NCBI RefSeq assembly: GCF_013266735.1
Contig: NZ_JABSNU010000001.1
Span: 682,001-746,000, forward strand
Direction of reading: 5' to 3'
DNA length: 64,000 bases
DNA from: Pedobacter foliorum
GTDB taxonomy: Bacteria > Bacteroidota > Bacteroidia > Sphingobacteriales > Sphingobacteriaceae
Shown here in pieces: positions 34,227-43,485 of this stretch. Under the pieces are notes generated by a model that made no database searches, was not told the origin of the DNA, and saw only the letters and a program-made list of their open reading frames with translations. A program made the translations under genes and the position numbers. Each line of letters starts with the position of its first letter. Position 1 is the stretch's first letter.

Positions 34227-34634
34227 ATGATTACATATCAGATAGAAGAAAAAATAGGAGCAGAAGAATTTAGGCAGGTATTGGTAAACTCTACACTAGG
34301 TGAAAGACGGCCTGTAAACGATCCTGAAAGGATTGCCGGAATGCTACAACATGCCAACCTCATTGCAACTGCACGGGATAACGGCAAACTAATCGGAGTG
34401 TCAAGGTCTTTGACAGACTTCGTGTATTGTACCTATCTTTCGGATTTGGCGGTAGATGAACGCTATCAGAAGAGTGGAATAGGTAAAGCACTAATCCGTA
34501 TGACCAAAGAACATGCACCGAAAGCAAAACTTATCTTATTGGCAGCACCCAAAGCGGTGGGTTACTATCCCAAAATCGGTATGAGCCAATGGGAGCAGTG
34601 CTACATATTGGACAATGTAGAAGATTTGAAATAG
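34227..34634 (+). CDS. GNAT-family N-acetyltransferase
   Basis: The 135-residue GNAT has LIATARDNGKLIGVSRSLTDFVYCTYLSDLAVDERYQKSGIGKALI, i.e. the beta-4 strand and motif A with the Q-K-x-G-I-G acetyl-CoA loop, and the C-terminal AVGYYPKIGMSQWEQCYI. It follows the ABM gene by 23 bp. Substrate unknown. Confidence 0.92.
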   Translation: MITYQIEEKIGAEEFRQVLVNSTLGERRPVNDPERIAGMLQHANLIATARDNGKLIGVSRSLTDFVYCTYLSDLAVDERYQKSGIGKALIRMTKEHAPKAKLILLAAPKAVGYYPKIGMSQWEQCYILDNVEDLK

Positions 34635-34738
34635 CGAAATCAACCTATTGTAATCAGGATTTTTTTTTAAAAAAATAAAAATAGACGATCCTAAAACTAA
34701 GGATTGGTCCTGTTTGGATAACTAAAAGTTAAAGACCA

Positions 34739-35356
34739 ATGGCAGAAATAATAGTATTAGAGGGCAGACACGTGTTACTGCAACCTTTGAAACATAGTCA
34801 TATCAAAGGACTTATTGAAGCAGCTAATGAAAATCCTTCAATTTTTAAGTGGACGTATGTACCCCAGGACGAACCGTCAATGACAAAGTATGTGGACAGG
34901 GCAATTGAGTGTAGAGATTTAGGAATTGCATATCCTTTTGTCATAGTTGGAAAAAAAGACAATCAAATTAAAGGAACTACGAGGTACTGGAACATCGAAA
35001 AATGGGAATGGCCAAGTGGACACCCTTTGGATAGAGCAGCTAAATTGGACGTATGCGAAATAGGCCATACTTGGTTGCGCGAAAATGCGATACGGACAGC
35101 CATTAACACAGAAACTAAATTACTGTTACTAACAAACCTGTTTGAGAATTGGAATGCGTTAAGGGTGTGTTTTAGAACAGATGTAAGAAATAAACGTTCA
35201 CAGGCAGCAATAGAGCGTATTGGGGGAAAATTCGAGGGGATTTTGCGTGCAGATAGAATGGCAATTGATTACACCATCAGGGACTCTTGTAAGTATTCTA
35301 TTCTGTTTTCCGAGTGGCCGCATGTAAAAGAAAACCTGCTTAAACTTTTACAATAA
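34739..35356 (+). CDS. RimJ/RimL-type GNAT N-acetyltransferase
   Basis: The 205-residue protein has the RimJ/RimL arrangement: LEGRHVLLQPLKHSHIKGLIEA at the start, FVIVGKKDNQIKGTTRYWNI, CEIGHTWLRENAIRTAINTETKLLLLTNLFENWNALRVCFRTDVRNKRSQAAIERIGGKFEGILR. The usual H-P-x-x-W-G-x-G loop is altered (LRENAIRTAINTE), so acetyl-CoA binding may still occur through the helix but is less canonical. It is the third acetyltransferase in 2 kb and is followed by a 400-bp gap. Confidence 0.88.
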   Translation: MAEIIVLEGRHVLLQPLKHSHIKGLIEAANENPSIFKWTYVPQDEPSMTKYVDRAIECRDLGIAYPFVIVGKKDNQIKGTTRYWNIEKWEWPSGHPLDRAAKLDVCEIGHTWLRENAIRTAINTETKLLLLTNLFENWNALRVCFRTDVRNKRSQAAIERIGGKFEGILRADRMAIDYTIRDSCKYSILFSEWPHVKENLLKLLQ

Positions 35357-35531
35357 CATAAAATGATCACAACGAAACCAAAGTAGTACACTTTTGTTTG
35401 ATACAGACTTAGATAAATTCTTTAGAGAGTGCTTCGTCGGGCTGTGGTTTGTCGTTAATGCGTTTTTGACAATGGATGCTGCAAATAAATAATAGCCAGA
35501 TTGATTAGTAAAAAAGGAATTTCAGCGGATC

Positions 35532-35559
35532 CACCTTTTAAATAAAGATTTAAAAGGTG
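35532..35559. repeat. 12-bp perfect inverted repeat (hairpin)
   Basis: CACCTTTTAAAT (35532-35543) and ATTTAAAAGGTG (35548-35559) are exact complements around a 4-base loop. It lies in the middle of the 35357-35754 gap, 176 bp after the GNAT stop, and could act as a terminator in either direction. No gene was found in the gap. Confidence 0.55.
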
Positions 35560-35754
35560 CAGACAAATAATCATCAGGTGAATAACCAAACCAACAGAAC
35601 CCCTGGAAATAGCGGTTCAATTGAATAGCCATACTTAAGATTCTTCACAATTATAGATCTGATTTAAACTTTCCATCCCTAAAATCCATTATTGGTCACA
35701 TTCTTAAAAAGCGTAAATTCCTACCTTGTATCATTGTATCAAATATACAAGACA

Positions 35755-37311
35755 ATGAAAGTTGAAATAAGAAAGTATGAACAACTGCTGATTGCCTTTT
35801 TTGGTTTGATGGCGATCCTGGGTTATATTCTACAGCGTTTAAATTTATTCCCCATTTATACTGCTGGTTTTGAACAGTATAGTATTACCCATCCCAACCT
35901 TCAGTTTAATTATGCAGCTCATCTTTTGTTACCACGGGTAGGCGTAGTGGTTTTATTATTGGCTGTTTATTTTTGGATCAATTTGTTTACCATCCCACAA
36001 ATTCGGCGGGCAAACTACAGGTCGTTCCTTATTTATCCATGGGTTTTATTTCAGTTACTGTTACTCAGCTTTCTTCTTGCCGTTGGGGTAAACGTTGCCA
36101 GCTATTATGCGCATCCAGCCTGGAACAATTATGGGGAATTTCGTTTGCTTGCTTTATTTGGATATAATGAAAGTCCTTTAACAGATTTATGGGCAGGGTT
36201 TGACAGGGCGTTGATTTTATTACTCGTTTATGGAATTTATGCTTGTATTCGAGAATACGTTATATACCGCATCAAAAACTCCGGCCAAAAAAGTACTTAC
36301 CAAATTTTGATTGCCAATCAAATGAGTGCTTGCCTATGTATCTTTTTAATGTTGCCTAGCCTGGCATCCACCTTCCACATCATTAACGATGAGGGTATAT
36401 ATCGTGCTTATTTTGTTTTTATACCGGCTGTTATATTTGTTTATTTCAGTAATACCTACTGGCTGTTTCCACGCTTTGCAAATACATCAGGAAATGCCTT
36501 TCAATTGATCTGGCGGCTTGTAATTTCTACCTTTTTCTATTCAATTCCCATTGTCCTGTTTCCAAACCGGGGAGGCGTAACGCCAAACATGCTGCTAATT
36601 AACTGGATCATTCAACTTGTTGTTGTGACACCGATTACCTGGATGCTTTATCAGCAACGCAAGGATAAAATAAGAGAATTAAGAGGTGCCGAAATTGCAT
36701 TGTCCAAATCGACAGCAGACTTGCAGTTTTTGCGTTCGCAGATCAATCCTCACTTTCTTTTTAATATCCTCAACACGATATATGCCATGGCCCTGATGGA
36801 TGGTTCCAAAAGAACAGCCAGCGCGGTACAAAAGCTGGGCGATATGATGCGATTTATGCTAGATGACAACCATATGGACTTTATCCCTTTGAGCAACGAG
36901 ATTAACTATCTTCAGAATTATATAGCACTCCAAAAATTGCGCATCCAGAATTCGGAAGAAATTGAGATCAATGAAAAAATCACCGTTGACAATTGCAGCT
37001 ACGAAATCATCCCTATGTTATTGATCCCTTTTGTGGAAAATGCTTTCAAACACGGGATTGACATCAATCAGAAGTCAAGGATAAACATCATATTGACATG
37101 TGACCAGCAAGGCATCCGGTTTAACGTGAGGAACAGTTTGCATCAAATAGACCCCAATGACCCTGAACGAAAACATTCCGGCATAGGCCTTCAAAACGTT
37201 AAAGAACGGCTGAAAATGTTTTACCAGGGCCAGCACCAGTTAACTTGTGAAACAACCGAGAAAGAATTTATTGTGGATCTGACTATTAAAACTGAAATCT
37301 CTAAGATATGA
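35755..37311 (+). CDS. LytS-type sensor histidine kinase with multi-pass membrane sensor
   Basis: Starting at ATG 35755 (MKVEIRKYEQLL) the protein is 518 residues; the frame opens at 35692 but that part lacks a good start. About seven or eight hydrophobic segments (20-305) form the sensor. The His_kinase domain has LQFLRSQINPHFLFNILNTIYAMAL and the ATPase has IPMLLIPFVENAFKHGIDI and HSGIGLQNVKERLKMFY. Its stop overlaps the response regulator start by 4 bp. It leads the locus kinase, regulator, receptor, GLPGLI protein. Confidence 0.93.
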   Translation: MKVEIRKYEQLLIAFFGLMAILGYILQRLNLFPIYTAGFEQYSITHPNLQFNYAAHLLLPRVGVVVLLLAVYFWINLFTIPQIRRANYRSFLIYPWVLFQLLLLSFLLAVGVNVASYYAHPAWNNYGEFRLLALFGYNESPLTDLWAGFDRALILLLVYGIYACIREYVIYRIKNSGQKSTYQILIANQMSACLCIFLMLPSLASTFHIINDEGIYRAYFVFIPAVIFVYFSNTYWLFPRFANTSGNAFQLIWRLVISTFFYSIPIVLFPNRGGVTPNMLLINWIIQLVVVTPITWMLYQQRKDKIRELRGAEIALSKSTADLQFLRSQINPHFLFNILNTIYAMALMDGSKRTASAVQKLGDMMRFMLDDNHMDFIPLSNEINYLQNYIALQKLRIQNSEEIEINEKITVDNCSYEIIPMLLIPFVENAFKHGIDINQKSRINIILTCDQQGIRFNVRNSLHQIDPNDPERKHSGIGLQNVKERLKMFYQGQHQLTCETTEKEFIVDLTIKTEISKI

Positions 37312-38024
37312 ACATGCTACGGGCCATAGCCATCGACGACGAACCTTTCGCATTGGAAGTTGTAAAAAGCTTACTGGAAGAAATTCCTTTTATAGCACTT
37401 GCAGCCAGCTTCACTAAAGCAGTTGAAGCCATTAGTTTCTTGCAAGAAAATGATATCCAACTGATTTTTTTAGACATTAAAATGCCCGGCCTGTCAGGTA
37501 TAGATTTTATCAGATCATTACCAAAACCGCCAATGGTAATCTTCACTACTGCCTACAGTGAACATGCCGTTCAAAGCTTTGAGCTGGATGCTATTGATTA
37601 CCTGTTAAAGCCATTTTCATTCTCGCGCCTGTTAAAAGCATGTAATAAGGCTTACGAGTATCAACAAATGAAAGACAATAATAATAAGACAGCTTCGGAA
37701 CCTTTACCTGTTATTTTTATAAAAAGTGGCGTTGAACAAATCAGAGTAGATCTTGCCGATTTGCGCTACGTCGAAAGCATCGGCAACTACATGAAGCTGC
37801 ACTTAAACGAAATACCACCCGTAATGTCCCGTCTTACTACCGCTGAGGCCGAAGCTTTGTTGCCATCCAATGTCTTTATCCGGGTGCACCGTTCATTTAT
37901 CGTAGCGAAAGGAAAAATAACCAAGGTGGATAAAAGAAGTGTATGGCTGAGTGAGACCGAGATTCCTATCGGCCCATCTTATACAGATGAAATTGAAAAA
38001 CTGCTAAAATCTACACCTAAATAA
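37308..38024 (+). CDS. LytTR-family response regulator
   Basis: The 238 residues hold a receiver (IAIDDEPFALEVVKSLL, LIFLDIKMPGLSGIDF, IFTTAYSEHAVQSFELDAIDYLLKPF) and a LytTR domain (FIKSGVEQIRVDLADLRYVESIGNYMKLHL, NVFIRVHRSFIVAKGKITKVDKRSVWL). It is coupled to the upstream kinase by a 4-bp overlap. The receptor gene begins 26 bp downstream, so it may be in the same transcript. Confidence 0.95.
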   Translation: MNMLRAIAIDDEPFALEVVKSLLEEIPFIALAASFTKAVEAISFLQENDIQLIFLDIKMPGLSGIDFIRSLPKPPMVIFTTAYSEHAVQSFELDAIDYLLKPFSFSRLLKACNKAYEYQQMKDNNNKTASEPLPVIFIKSGVEQIRVDLADLRYVESIGNYMKLHLNEIPPVMSRLTTAEAEALLPSNVFIRVHRSFIVAKGKITKVDKRSVWLSETEIPIGPSYTDEIEKLLKSTPK

Positions 38025-38050
38025 AGGTATCACAGTAACCTAAACCACGA

Positions 38051-40867
38051 ATGAACTTTAAAAAATTAATGACAATAATATTGTCAATTGGATTCGCTTT
38101 GCCTGTTTTTTGCCAGCAAATAAAGCCCCGGACACTGACTTACGATCATACCATCAAAGGTATGGTAATTGATACCAGCAATAACCTGAAGCTTAAGGAC
38201 GCTTCAGTCGTCATTTTAAACAGTAAAGATTCTATTATAAGGCAATTTACAAGAACTCAACCAGACGGGAGTTTCTTGATGAATGGGATGCAATACGGTA
38301 ATTATATACTTTATATTTCATACCCAGGTTATGTAGACTACACGGAGAAGTTCTCCCTGGATTCAAATCGAAGTACCATGGATTTTAGTATGATCGGTCT
38401 GATGCTGAAAACCAATCTGTTAAAAGAGGTAGTTATAAAGGGAACCGTATCCACCATTCGAATCAAAGGAGATACCACAGAATACAATGCCAAAGCTTAT
38501 GCATTAGGTCCGAATGCAAAAGTAGAGGACTTGTTAAAAAGACTACCCGGAATTCAGATAGATAAGGATGGCAAGATTTCCGCTCAAGGTCAAACGATAA
38601 ACAAGGTACTGGTTGATGGAGAAGAATTTTTTGGGGACGACCCAACCCTGGTTACCAGAAACCTACGTGCAGATATGGTCGATAAGGTACAGCTCTTTGA
38701 TAAGAAAAGTGATCTGGCGACGCTAACCGGTATGAATGACGGCAAAACTGACAAGACGCTGAACATCAAATTGAAGGAAGATAAAAAAAATGGTTATTTC
38801 GGAAAAGCCGATGTGGGAGTTGGAACCGATGGTTATTATAGTGGACAACTGATGTTTAATTCCTTTAAGGCAAAGCAAAGGTTCTCGGTCTATGGTATTA
38901 CTGGAAACAATGGAAAAACAAGCCTTGACTGGCAGGATAATTCTAAATATGCCACTTCAAATATTGATATTTCTTCGCCAGGAATGATGATTGACCTTGG
39001 CGGATACGATGAGCTGGAATCTCACAGTGGCCGGTATGATGGCAAAGGTTTACCGCTCGCCCGTACCGGTGGCGTTCATTATGACAACAAATGGAAGGGT
39101 GATACACTCAGCGTTAACGCCAATTATAAGATCGGGGCATTGACTGTAGACGGAACAAACAATATTCAGACCCAAAATAACATTCCAACCGGCCAGCTTA
39201 ACAGCAACGCTGATCAAACTTTTCATAGTCATGTTTTTCGTCAAAAAATTGATGGGGTTTTCCAGATCAAACCTGACAGTACTTCCAGTTTCAAAGTTAC
39301 GCTAAATGGCGGCATCAAAAATACAGAACAAACTAATCAGGCTTTTACCAATACTGAAAACGAAGCAGGTACGCTGTTGAACAATAATTTACTAAATAAT
39401 TCGTCCAAAACGGATCAACACAACCTCTCCGCTGGAATGCTATTCACTAAAAAATTAAACAAACCAGGCAGAACTTTTTCTTTGAATTTTATTGGGTCAA
39501 TCAATAAAATCAATAGTACAGGTTTATTAAATTCAAAAATCAACTTTTATTCCAACAGTTTTCAAGACAGTACCCAATCGGTTGACCAGTTTAAAGCAAA
39601 TGCCATATCTAACAATGGAGTAAATGCCATTCTAAATTACTCAGAGCCGCTATCGAAATCAATGTTAATGATAGTGAATTATGGTTTCGCCGCTGGTGGT
39701 AGTGCGTCAAATCAAAGAACATTCAATAAATCAGGATGGGGAGGCTATAGTTCCATCGACAGTCTTTACAGCAATAATTTTGAAGTAAAGCAATTATCGA
39801 ATCAATTGGGTCTTAACTTCAACCTGGTTAAAAACAAAACTATGCTCGCTTTCGGGAGTAAGGTAAGTACCGTTGATTTCCGACAGTTGGATATTTACTC
39901 AAAAAGCAAGCTGAACCGAAATTTTATACTCTGGAATCCACAGGTTAATTTAGCATACAGCATCTCCCAACAATCTTCTGTCAGACTAAACTATGATGGC
40001 AATTCTGTAGAGCCGACAGTAGCACAGTTACAACCGGTCCTTGTCAATAATGACCCCTTAAATATCACTCAGGGTAATCCTGATTTGAAGCCGTCATTTG
40101 CGCAGCGCATTTTTGTCGCCTACCAATCGTATAACCCGCTAAACGGTCAGCTGGTCGGAATATTTGCTGGTTATCAACTGACCGCAAATCCCGTGGTAAG
40201 TAGTCTGATGGCCGATTCCTCGGGCAGAACGATTAACAGGTATATTAATCTGGGAGATCGAAACACCCGTAGCTTTAACTTCTCTGTCTTTTTTGACCGT
40301 AAGATTAAGCCACTAGACCTAAATGCCGGACTCAACTTGAACATGAATGGAAACACCTATTATAACCTATCCAATACGGAACTGAACCGGACAAATTATA
40401 CCGTATATACCTTACAGGCAAGGTTTTCAAAAGCTAAAATTAACGTTTATGAATTTAATGCCAGTTTAGGACCTACGTATACCATTAGCGGATCGTCTTT
40501 ACAACAAAATATTAATAACAATGGGAGGGGGTTCAGCAGCAACGGAGATTTTACACTATACCTGCCTAGCAAATTTCAACTTTCCACCAATGCCAATTAT
40601 CAATATAATAGTAAAACAGAAACTTTTGCCCAAAATTTTCCCAGAGTAATTATTAATGCCTCCTTAAGTAAGTTGTTCCTCAAAGAACAGACGCTAAAGC
40701 TTTCCCTTTCAGGTAACGACCTGCTGAACCAGAATACCGGTTTTAATCGGAATATATCAGGTAACCTTATCACCCAAAGCAATTACACCACAATAAAAAG
40801 ATATTTTATGATCTCGTTATCTTATGATTTTAATAAGATGGGGGCTAACAAAACACCAAATAAATAA
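38051..40867 (+). CDS. TonB-dependent-type outer membrane receptor (OMP_b-brl_3 family)
   Basis: The 938-residue protein has a signal peptide (IILSIGFALPVFCQQ), a CarboxypepD_reg-like domain (IKGMVIDTSNNLKLKDASVVILNSKDS), a plug segment (VEDLLKRLPGIQIDKDGKISAQGQTINKVLVDGEEFFGDDPTLVTRNLRADMVDKVQLF) and a large barrel. The FFGDDP motif is typical of the group found beside GLPGLI proteins. It is followed after 4 bp by the GLPGLI gene and preceded by the two-component pair. Confidence 0.93.
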   Translation: MNFKKLMTIILSIGFALPVFCQQIKPRTLTYDHTIKGMVIDTSNNLKLKDASVVILNSKDSIIRQFTRTQPDGSFLMNGMQYGNYILYISYPGYVDYTEKFSLDSNRSTMDFSMIGLMLKTNLLKEVVIKGTVSTIRIKGDTTEYNAKAYALGPNAKVEDLLKRLPGIQIDKDGKISAQGQTINKVLVDGEEFFGDDPTLVTRNLRADMVDKVQLFDKKSDLATLTGMNDGKTDKTLNIKLKEDKKNGYFGKADVGVGTDGYYSGQLMFNSFKAKQRFSVYGITGNNGKTSLDWQDNSKYATSNIDISSPGMMIDLGGYDELESHSGRYDGKGLPLARTGGVHYDNKWKGDTLSVNANYKIGALTVDGTNNIQTQNNIPTGQLNSNADQTFHSHVFRQKIDGVFQIKPDSTSSFKVTLNGGIKNTEQTNQAFTNTENEAGTLLNNNLLNNSSKTDQHNLSAGMLFTKKLNKPGRTFSLNFIGSINKINSTGLLNSKINFYSNSFQDSTQSVDQFKANAISNNGVNAILNYSEPLSKSMLMIVNYGFAAGGSASNQRTFNKSGWGGYSSIDSLYSNNFEVKQLSNQLGLNFNLVKNKTMLAFGSKVSTVDFRQLDIYSKSKLNRNFILWNPQVNLAYSISQQSSVRLNYDGNSVEPTVAQLQPVLVNNDPLNITQGNPDLKPSFAQRIFVAYQSYNPLNGQLVGIFAGYQLTANPVVSSLMADSSGRTINRYINLGDRNTRSFNFSVFFDRKIKPLDLNAGLNLNMNGNTYYNLSNTELNRTNYTVYTLQARFSKAKINVYEFNASLGPTYTISGSSLQQNINNNGRGFSSNGDFTLYLPSKFQLSTNANYQYNSKTETFAQNFPRVIINASLSKLFLKEQTLKLSLSGNDLLNQNTGFNRNISGNLITQSNYTTIKRYFMISLSYDFNKMGANKTPNK

Positions 40868-40871
40868 AACG

Positions 40872-41645
40872 ATGAGAAAATTAATGCTAACCTTAAGCGT
40901 CCTGTCAATTATAACCATTTCCTCCTTTGCACAAAACGTAAGGTTTACCCGCTCAGGATTAATCGAATATCAAAAAAAGGTAAATATGTACGCGATCATA
41001 CAGCGCGGTATTAACAAAGAAAATGAAACCCTTTTAAAGCCGGCTTTTGAAACTTATAAGGAACAACATCCGCAGTTCAAGGAACTGAAAAGCACCTTGA
41101 CGTTTGCTGATGGTAAAACATTGTTTACCCCTGTTGGTGTGAATACTTCAATCACAAGCTATTTCAATGATCCGCAAATAGCGATGCAAAATAACATCGT
41201 TTATTCGGATTTAAATAATAAAAAGCTGATCAGCAAAAGAAAGGTATTTGATGAAACATATTTACTAAAAGATAGCCTAAAAAATATAAAATGGAAGTTT
41301 ACAGATGAAGTTCGCGATGTAGCAGGTTATCCTTGTCGTCGGGCGAATGGTCTTACACTTGATTCTGTTTACGTAGTAGCGTTCTATACCGACAAAATTC
41401 CAGTTTCAGGTGGCCCCGAGTTATTTGGTGGCTTACCAGGAATGATCTTACAACTTGCGTTGCCCCATGAAAATGTAAGCTGGATTGCAACTAAGATTGA
41501 AGAAGTTGAGCTTCCGGCAAATTCAATTTTACCACCAACAGGCGGCTCAATCGTTAACCTAAACGAGCTGATCGATAAACTTAAAAGTGTTTACAAGGAC
41601 AATACAAAAAATGCATTTGAATATTTAAAAGCATTCTTTCTGTAG
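40872..41645 (+). CDS. GLPGLI-family secreted protein
   Basis: The ATG at 40872 gives 257 residues with a signal peptide (LMLTLSVLSIITISSFAQ). The family motif is clear in PVSGGPELFGGLPGMILQLALP, where the name-giving GLPGLI reads GLPGMI. The upstream region (RDVAGYPCRRANGLTLDSVYVVAFYTDKIP) is also usual. Function is unknown; members are strongly linked to the OMP_b-brl_3 receptor as in this operon. Confidence 0.92.
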   Translation: MRKLMLTLSVLSIITISSFAQNVRFTRSGLIEYQKKVNMYAIIQRGINKENETLLKPAFETYKEQHPQFKELKSTLTFADGKTLFTPVGVNTSITSYFNDPQIAMQNNIVYSDLNNKKLISKRKVFDETYLLKDSLKNIKWKFTDEVRDVAGYPCRRANGLTLDSVYVVAFYTDKIPVSGGPELFGGLPGMILQLALPHENVSWIATKIEEVELPANSILPPTGGSIVNLNELIDKLKSVYKDNTKNAFEYLKAFFL

Positions 41646-41792
41646 TACTAAATATTAGCGCTTCCGTCAGGCTCATATAAGATTGAATTTTCGGGATTTG
41701 AATATATTTGGCCTAAAGGCTAGCATACCTCCTCAGATAAAGGGTGGAAGTTCGGCTGAACAGTTTGGACCGAAATGGAGTGACTACTATCT

Positions 41793-41815
41793 GGTTCTTC
41801 CCCAATTTTGGTGGT
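41793..41815 (-). repeat. Repeat copy 1 (inverted, 23 bp) of a three-copy element
   Basis: On the minus strand it reads ACCACCAAAATTGGGGAAG followed by AACC, identical over 23 bp to copy 3 at 43370 and over 21 bp to copy 2 at 41912. It lies 96 bp from copy 2 in opposite orientation. The surrounding 41646-42005 gap is repeat-rich, also holding GGTGGAAG/CTTCCACC (41743-41750, 41838-41845). The overlapping ORFs in it are not convincing genes. Confidence 0.8.
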
Positions 41816-41911
41816 CACGTCGAGTTCTCGGTTTTTCCTTCCACCGAAAAATATTCCTCGCACGACCGAAAGGCATGTTTTAGCGTTCGATGCAAGGCGA
41901 GGTTTTGTTCT

Positions 41912-41954
41912 ACCACCAAAATTGGGGAAGAATCACTATCTCCGAAATATACAA
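41912..41954 (+). repeat. Repeat copy 2 (43 bp direct repeat, left)
   Basis: It begins ACCACCAAAATTGGGGAAG and matches copy 3 at 43370-43412 with three mismatches over 43 bp. It lies 51 bp before the MORN/esterase gene. Together the two copies bracket that gene with a period of 1458 bp. Confidence 0.85.
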
Positions 41955-42005
41955 CCTAAAGAAGTATTGTGTAATTTTCAACAACACTAAAACATTACAG
42001 GAAGA

Positions 42006-43352
42006 ATGAGATTACTATTTTTTGGCTTTTTAATATTATTTACCACAAATTCCTTTGCCCAAAACAATGGAAAGTTTGTAAAAGAACATCAATCTAATTG
42101 CAAAATATGGTTAGATGAACCAACACCCACAGATAGCCTTACTTGGAACGGCAATTGCAAAAACAATTATGCATCTGGAACTGGCTTTTTGCAATGGTTT
42201 CAAAATCATAAATTGGCAGCGACCTACAAAGGAGAAATGAAGCAAGGCAAATTTGATGGGAAAGGGAAGTTTGAAATTATTGGATATGCCAGTTTTGAAG
42301 GAACTTTTATTAATGGTGCTTTAAACGGGAAAGGCGCAGCCTATTTTAACAATGGTGGTAAAACCATTGGCAATTTTGTAAATGGCGAATTTTTAAATCT
42401 GGATGACAAATATTTACCTATACTGAAAAAACAAACCATCGCCATCAAAAACAGTATGGAAACTTATGGCAACATAACTAAAGTCGATAACCTTTTCTAT
42501 TACGGACTCGTTCCTAAAAGCCCAATACAGGCTGTTTTAGTTTTATTCCCGTCAACAGGCGAAACAGCTGAGAATGTGATCAGCTGTAATAAAGATTTGA
42601 TGCAACAAGTTTATGATAAAAATATTTTAGCTGTGGTAGTGAGTGCGAATTACAACAATACGCTGGATACAGATACAACGGCTAAACGCTTTTTCGATAC
42701 GGTCTTTGAAGACATCGTGATGAGATACAAAGCACCAAAAGATAAATTTATTTTAGGTGGACTTTCGCTTGGCGGGATGAACGCATTGCAATACACTGAA
42801 ATGTCTCGTAATCCAAAACACATCACTTATCTGAAACCTTTGGCGGTAATAGGCATTGATCCTCCAGTAGATCTGATAGATTTGTATAACGGCGCAAAGA
42901 CGGCCATCGTTAAATACGAAAAGGAAGGTAACAAATTATCGGAAAGCAAAAAAATGGCATTGCAGGAAGACCATTTCCTGGTGAATGAATTTGAAAAACA
43001 ATATGGTGGTTCGCCAGATAAATTTCCAGAAAAATATGTAGAAGGCTCAATGTTTACGCGAAGTAGAGATGATGGGGGTAATGCGAAATATTTAATTAAC
43101 GTTCCGACAAGATTGTATTGCGACCCGGATATAGTTTGGCAGCTTAAAAACAAAAGCAGAGATTATTATGATTTGAATGCGGCCAATCTCTCGGCTATGA
43201 CCAATTTTTTAATGCAAAGCGGAAATACAAAAGCAGAATTTATTCCCGCCATTGGCAAGGGCTTTAGAGTTGACGGAACAAGACATCCACATTCTTGGTC
43301 AATTGTAGAGCCAACAGACTGTTTAAAATGGCTATTAAAATTGATAAAATAA
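42006..43352 (+). CDS. MORN-repeat protein with alpha/beta-hydrolase (esterase) domain
   Basis: The 448-residue protein has a signal peptide (LLFFGFLILFTTNSFAQ) and then several MORN-type repeats (YKGEMKQGKFDGKGKFEI, FEGTFINGALNGKGAAYF, about 75-130). The hydrolase part (about 160-448) has the serine nucleophile in LGGLSLGGMNALQY, an acid in YCDPDIVW and a final His in GTRHPHSWSIV. It should be an exported esterase or peptidase. The gene lies exactly between two 43-bp direct repeats, suggesting that it arrived or duplicated as a unit. Confidence 0.85.
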   Translation: MRLLFFGFLILFTTNSFAQNNGKFVKEHQSNCKIWLDEPTPTDSLTWNGNCKNNYASGTGFLQWFQNHKLAATYKGEMKQGKFDGKGKFEIIGYASFEGTFINGALNGKGAAYFNNGGKTIGNFVNGEFLNLDDKYLPILKKQTIAIKNSMETYGNITKVDNLFYYGLVPKSPIQAVLVLFPSTGETAENVISCNKDLMQQVYDKNILAVVVSANYNNTLDTDTTAKRFFDTVFEDIVMRYKAPKDKFILGGLSLGGMNALQYTEMSRNPKHITYLKPLAVIGIDPPVDLIDLYNGAKTAIVKYEKEGNKLSESKKMALQEDHFLVNEFEKQYGGSPDKFPEKYVEGSMFTRSRDDGGNAKYLINVPTRLYCDPDIVWQLKNKSRDYYDLNAANLSAMTNFLMQSGNTKAEFIPAIGKGFRVDGTRHPHSWSIVEPTDCLKWLLKLIK

Positions 43353-43369
43353 GACTTGACACCATCATA

Positions 43370-43412
43370 ACCACCAAAATTGGGGAAGAACCGCTATCTC
43401 CGAAATACACAA
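43370..43412 (+). repeat. Repeat copy 3 (43 bp direct repeat, right)
   Basis: It is the direct-orientation partner of copy 2 and lies 18 bp after the esterase stop. Similarity to copy 2 ends abruptly at both sides, giving defined edges. Confidence 0.85.
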
Positions 43413-43485
43413 TTCATCATCAACCGTGAGGGAGAAGCACTGGTATAGAACTTGCTGCCACTTTTGTAATAATCCACACTTAATC

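Noticed and set aside
41683..41990. Three overlapping plus-strand ORFs of 60-71 codons
   Set aside because: They lie in different frames over the inverted-repeat zone, have no start signals, and simply result from repeat sequence without stops.
42006..43352. Possible insertion sequence between direct repeats
   Set aside because: No transposase is encoded and the arms are not terminal inverted repeats; kept as a repeat-bracketed cassette only.
41793..43412. Possible CRISPR array from repeated 21-43-bp units
   Set aside because: There are only three copies, one of them inverted, with irregular spacing and a full gene between two of them; no cas genes.
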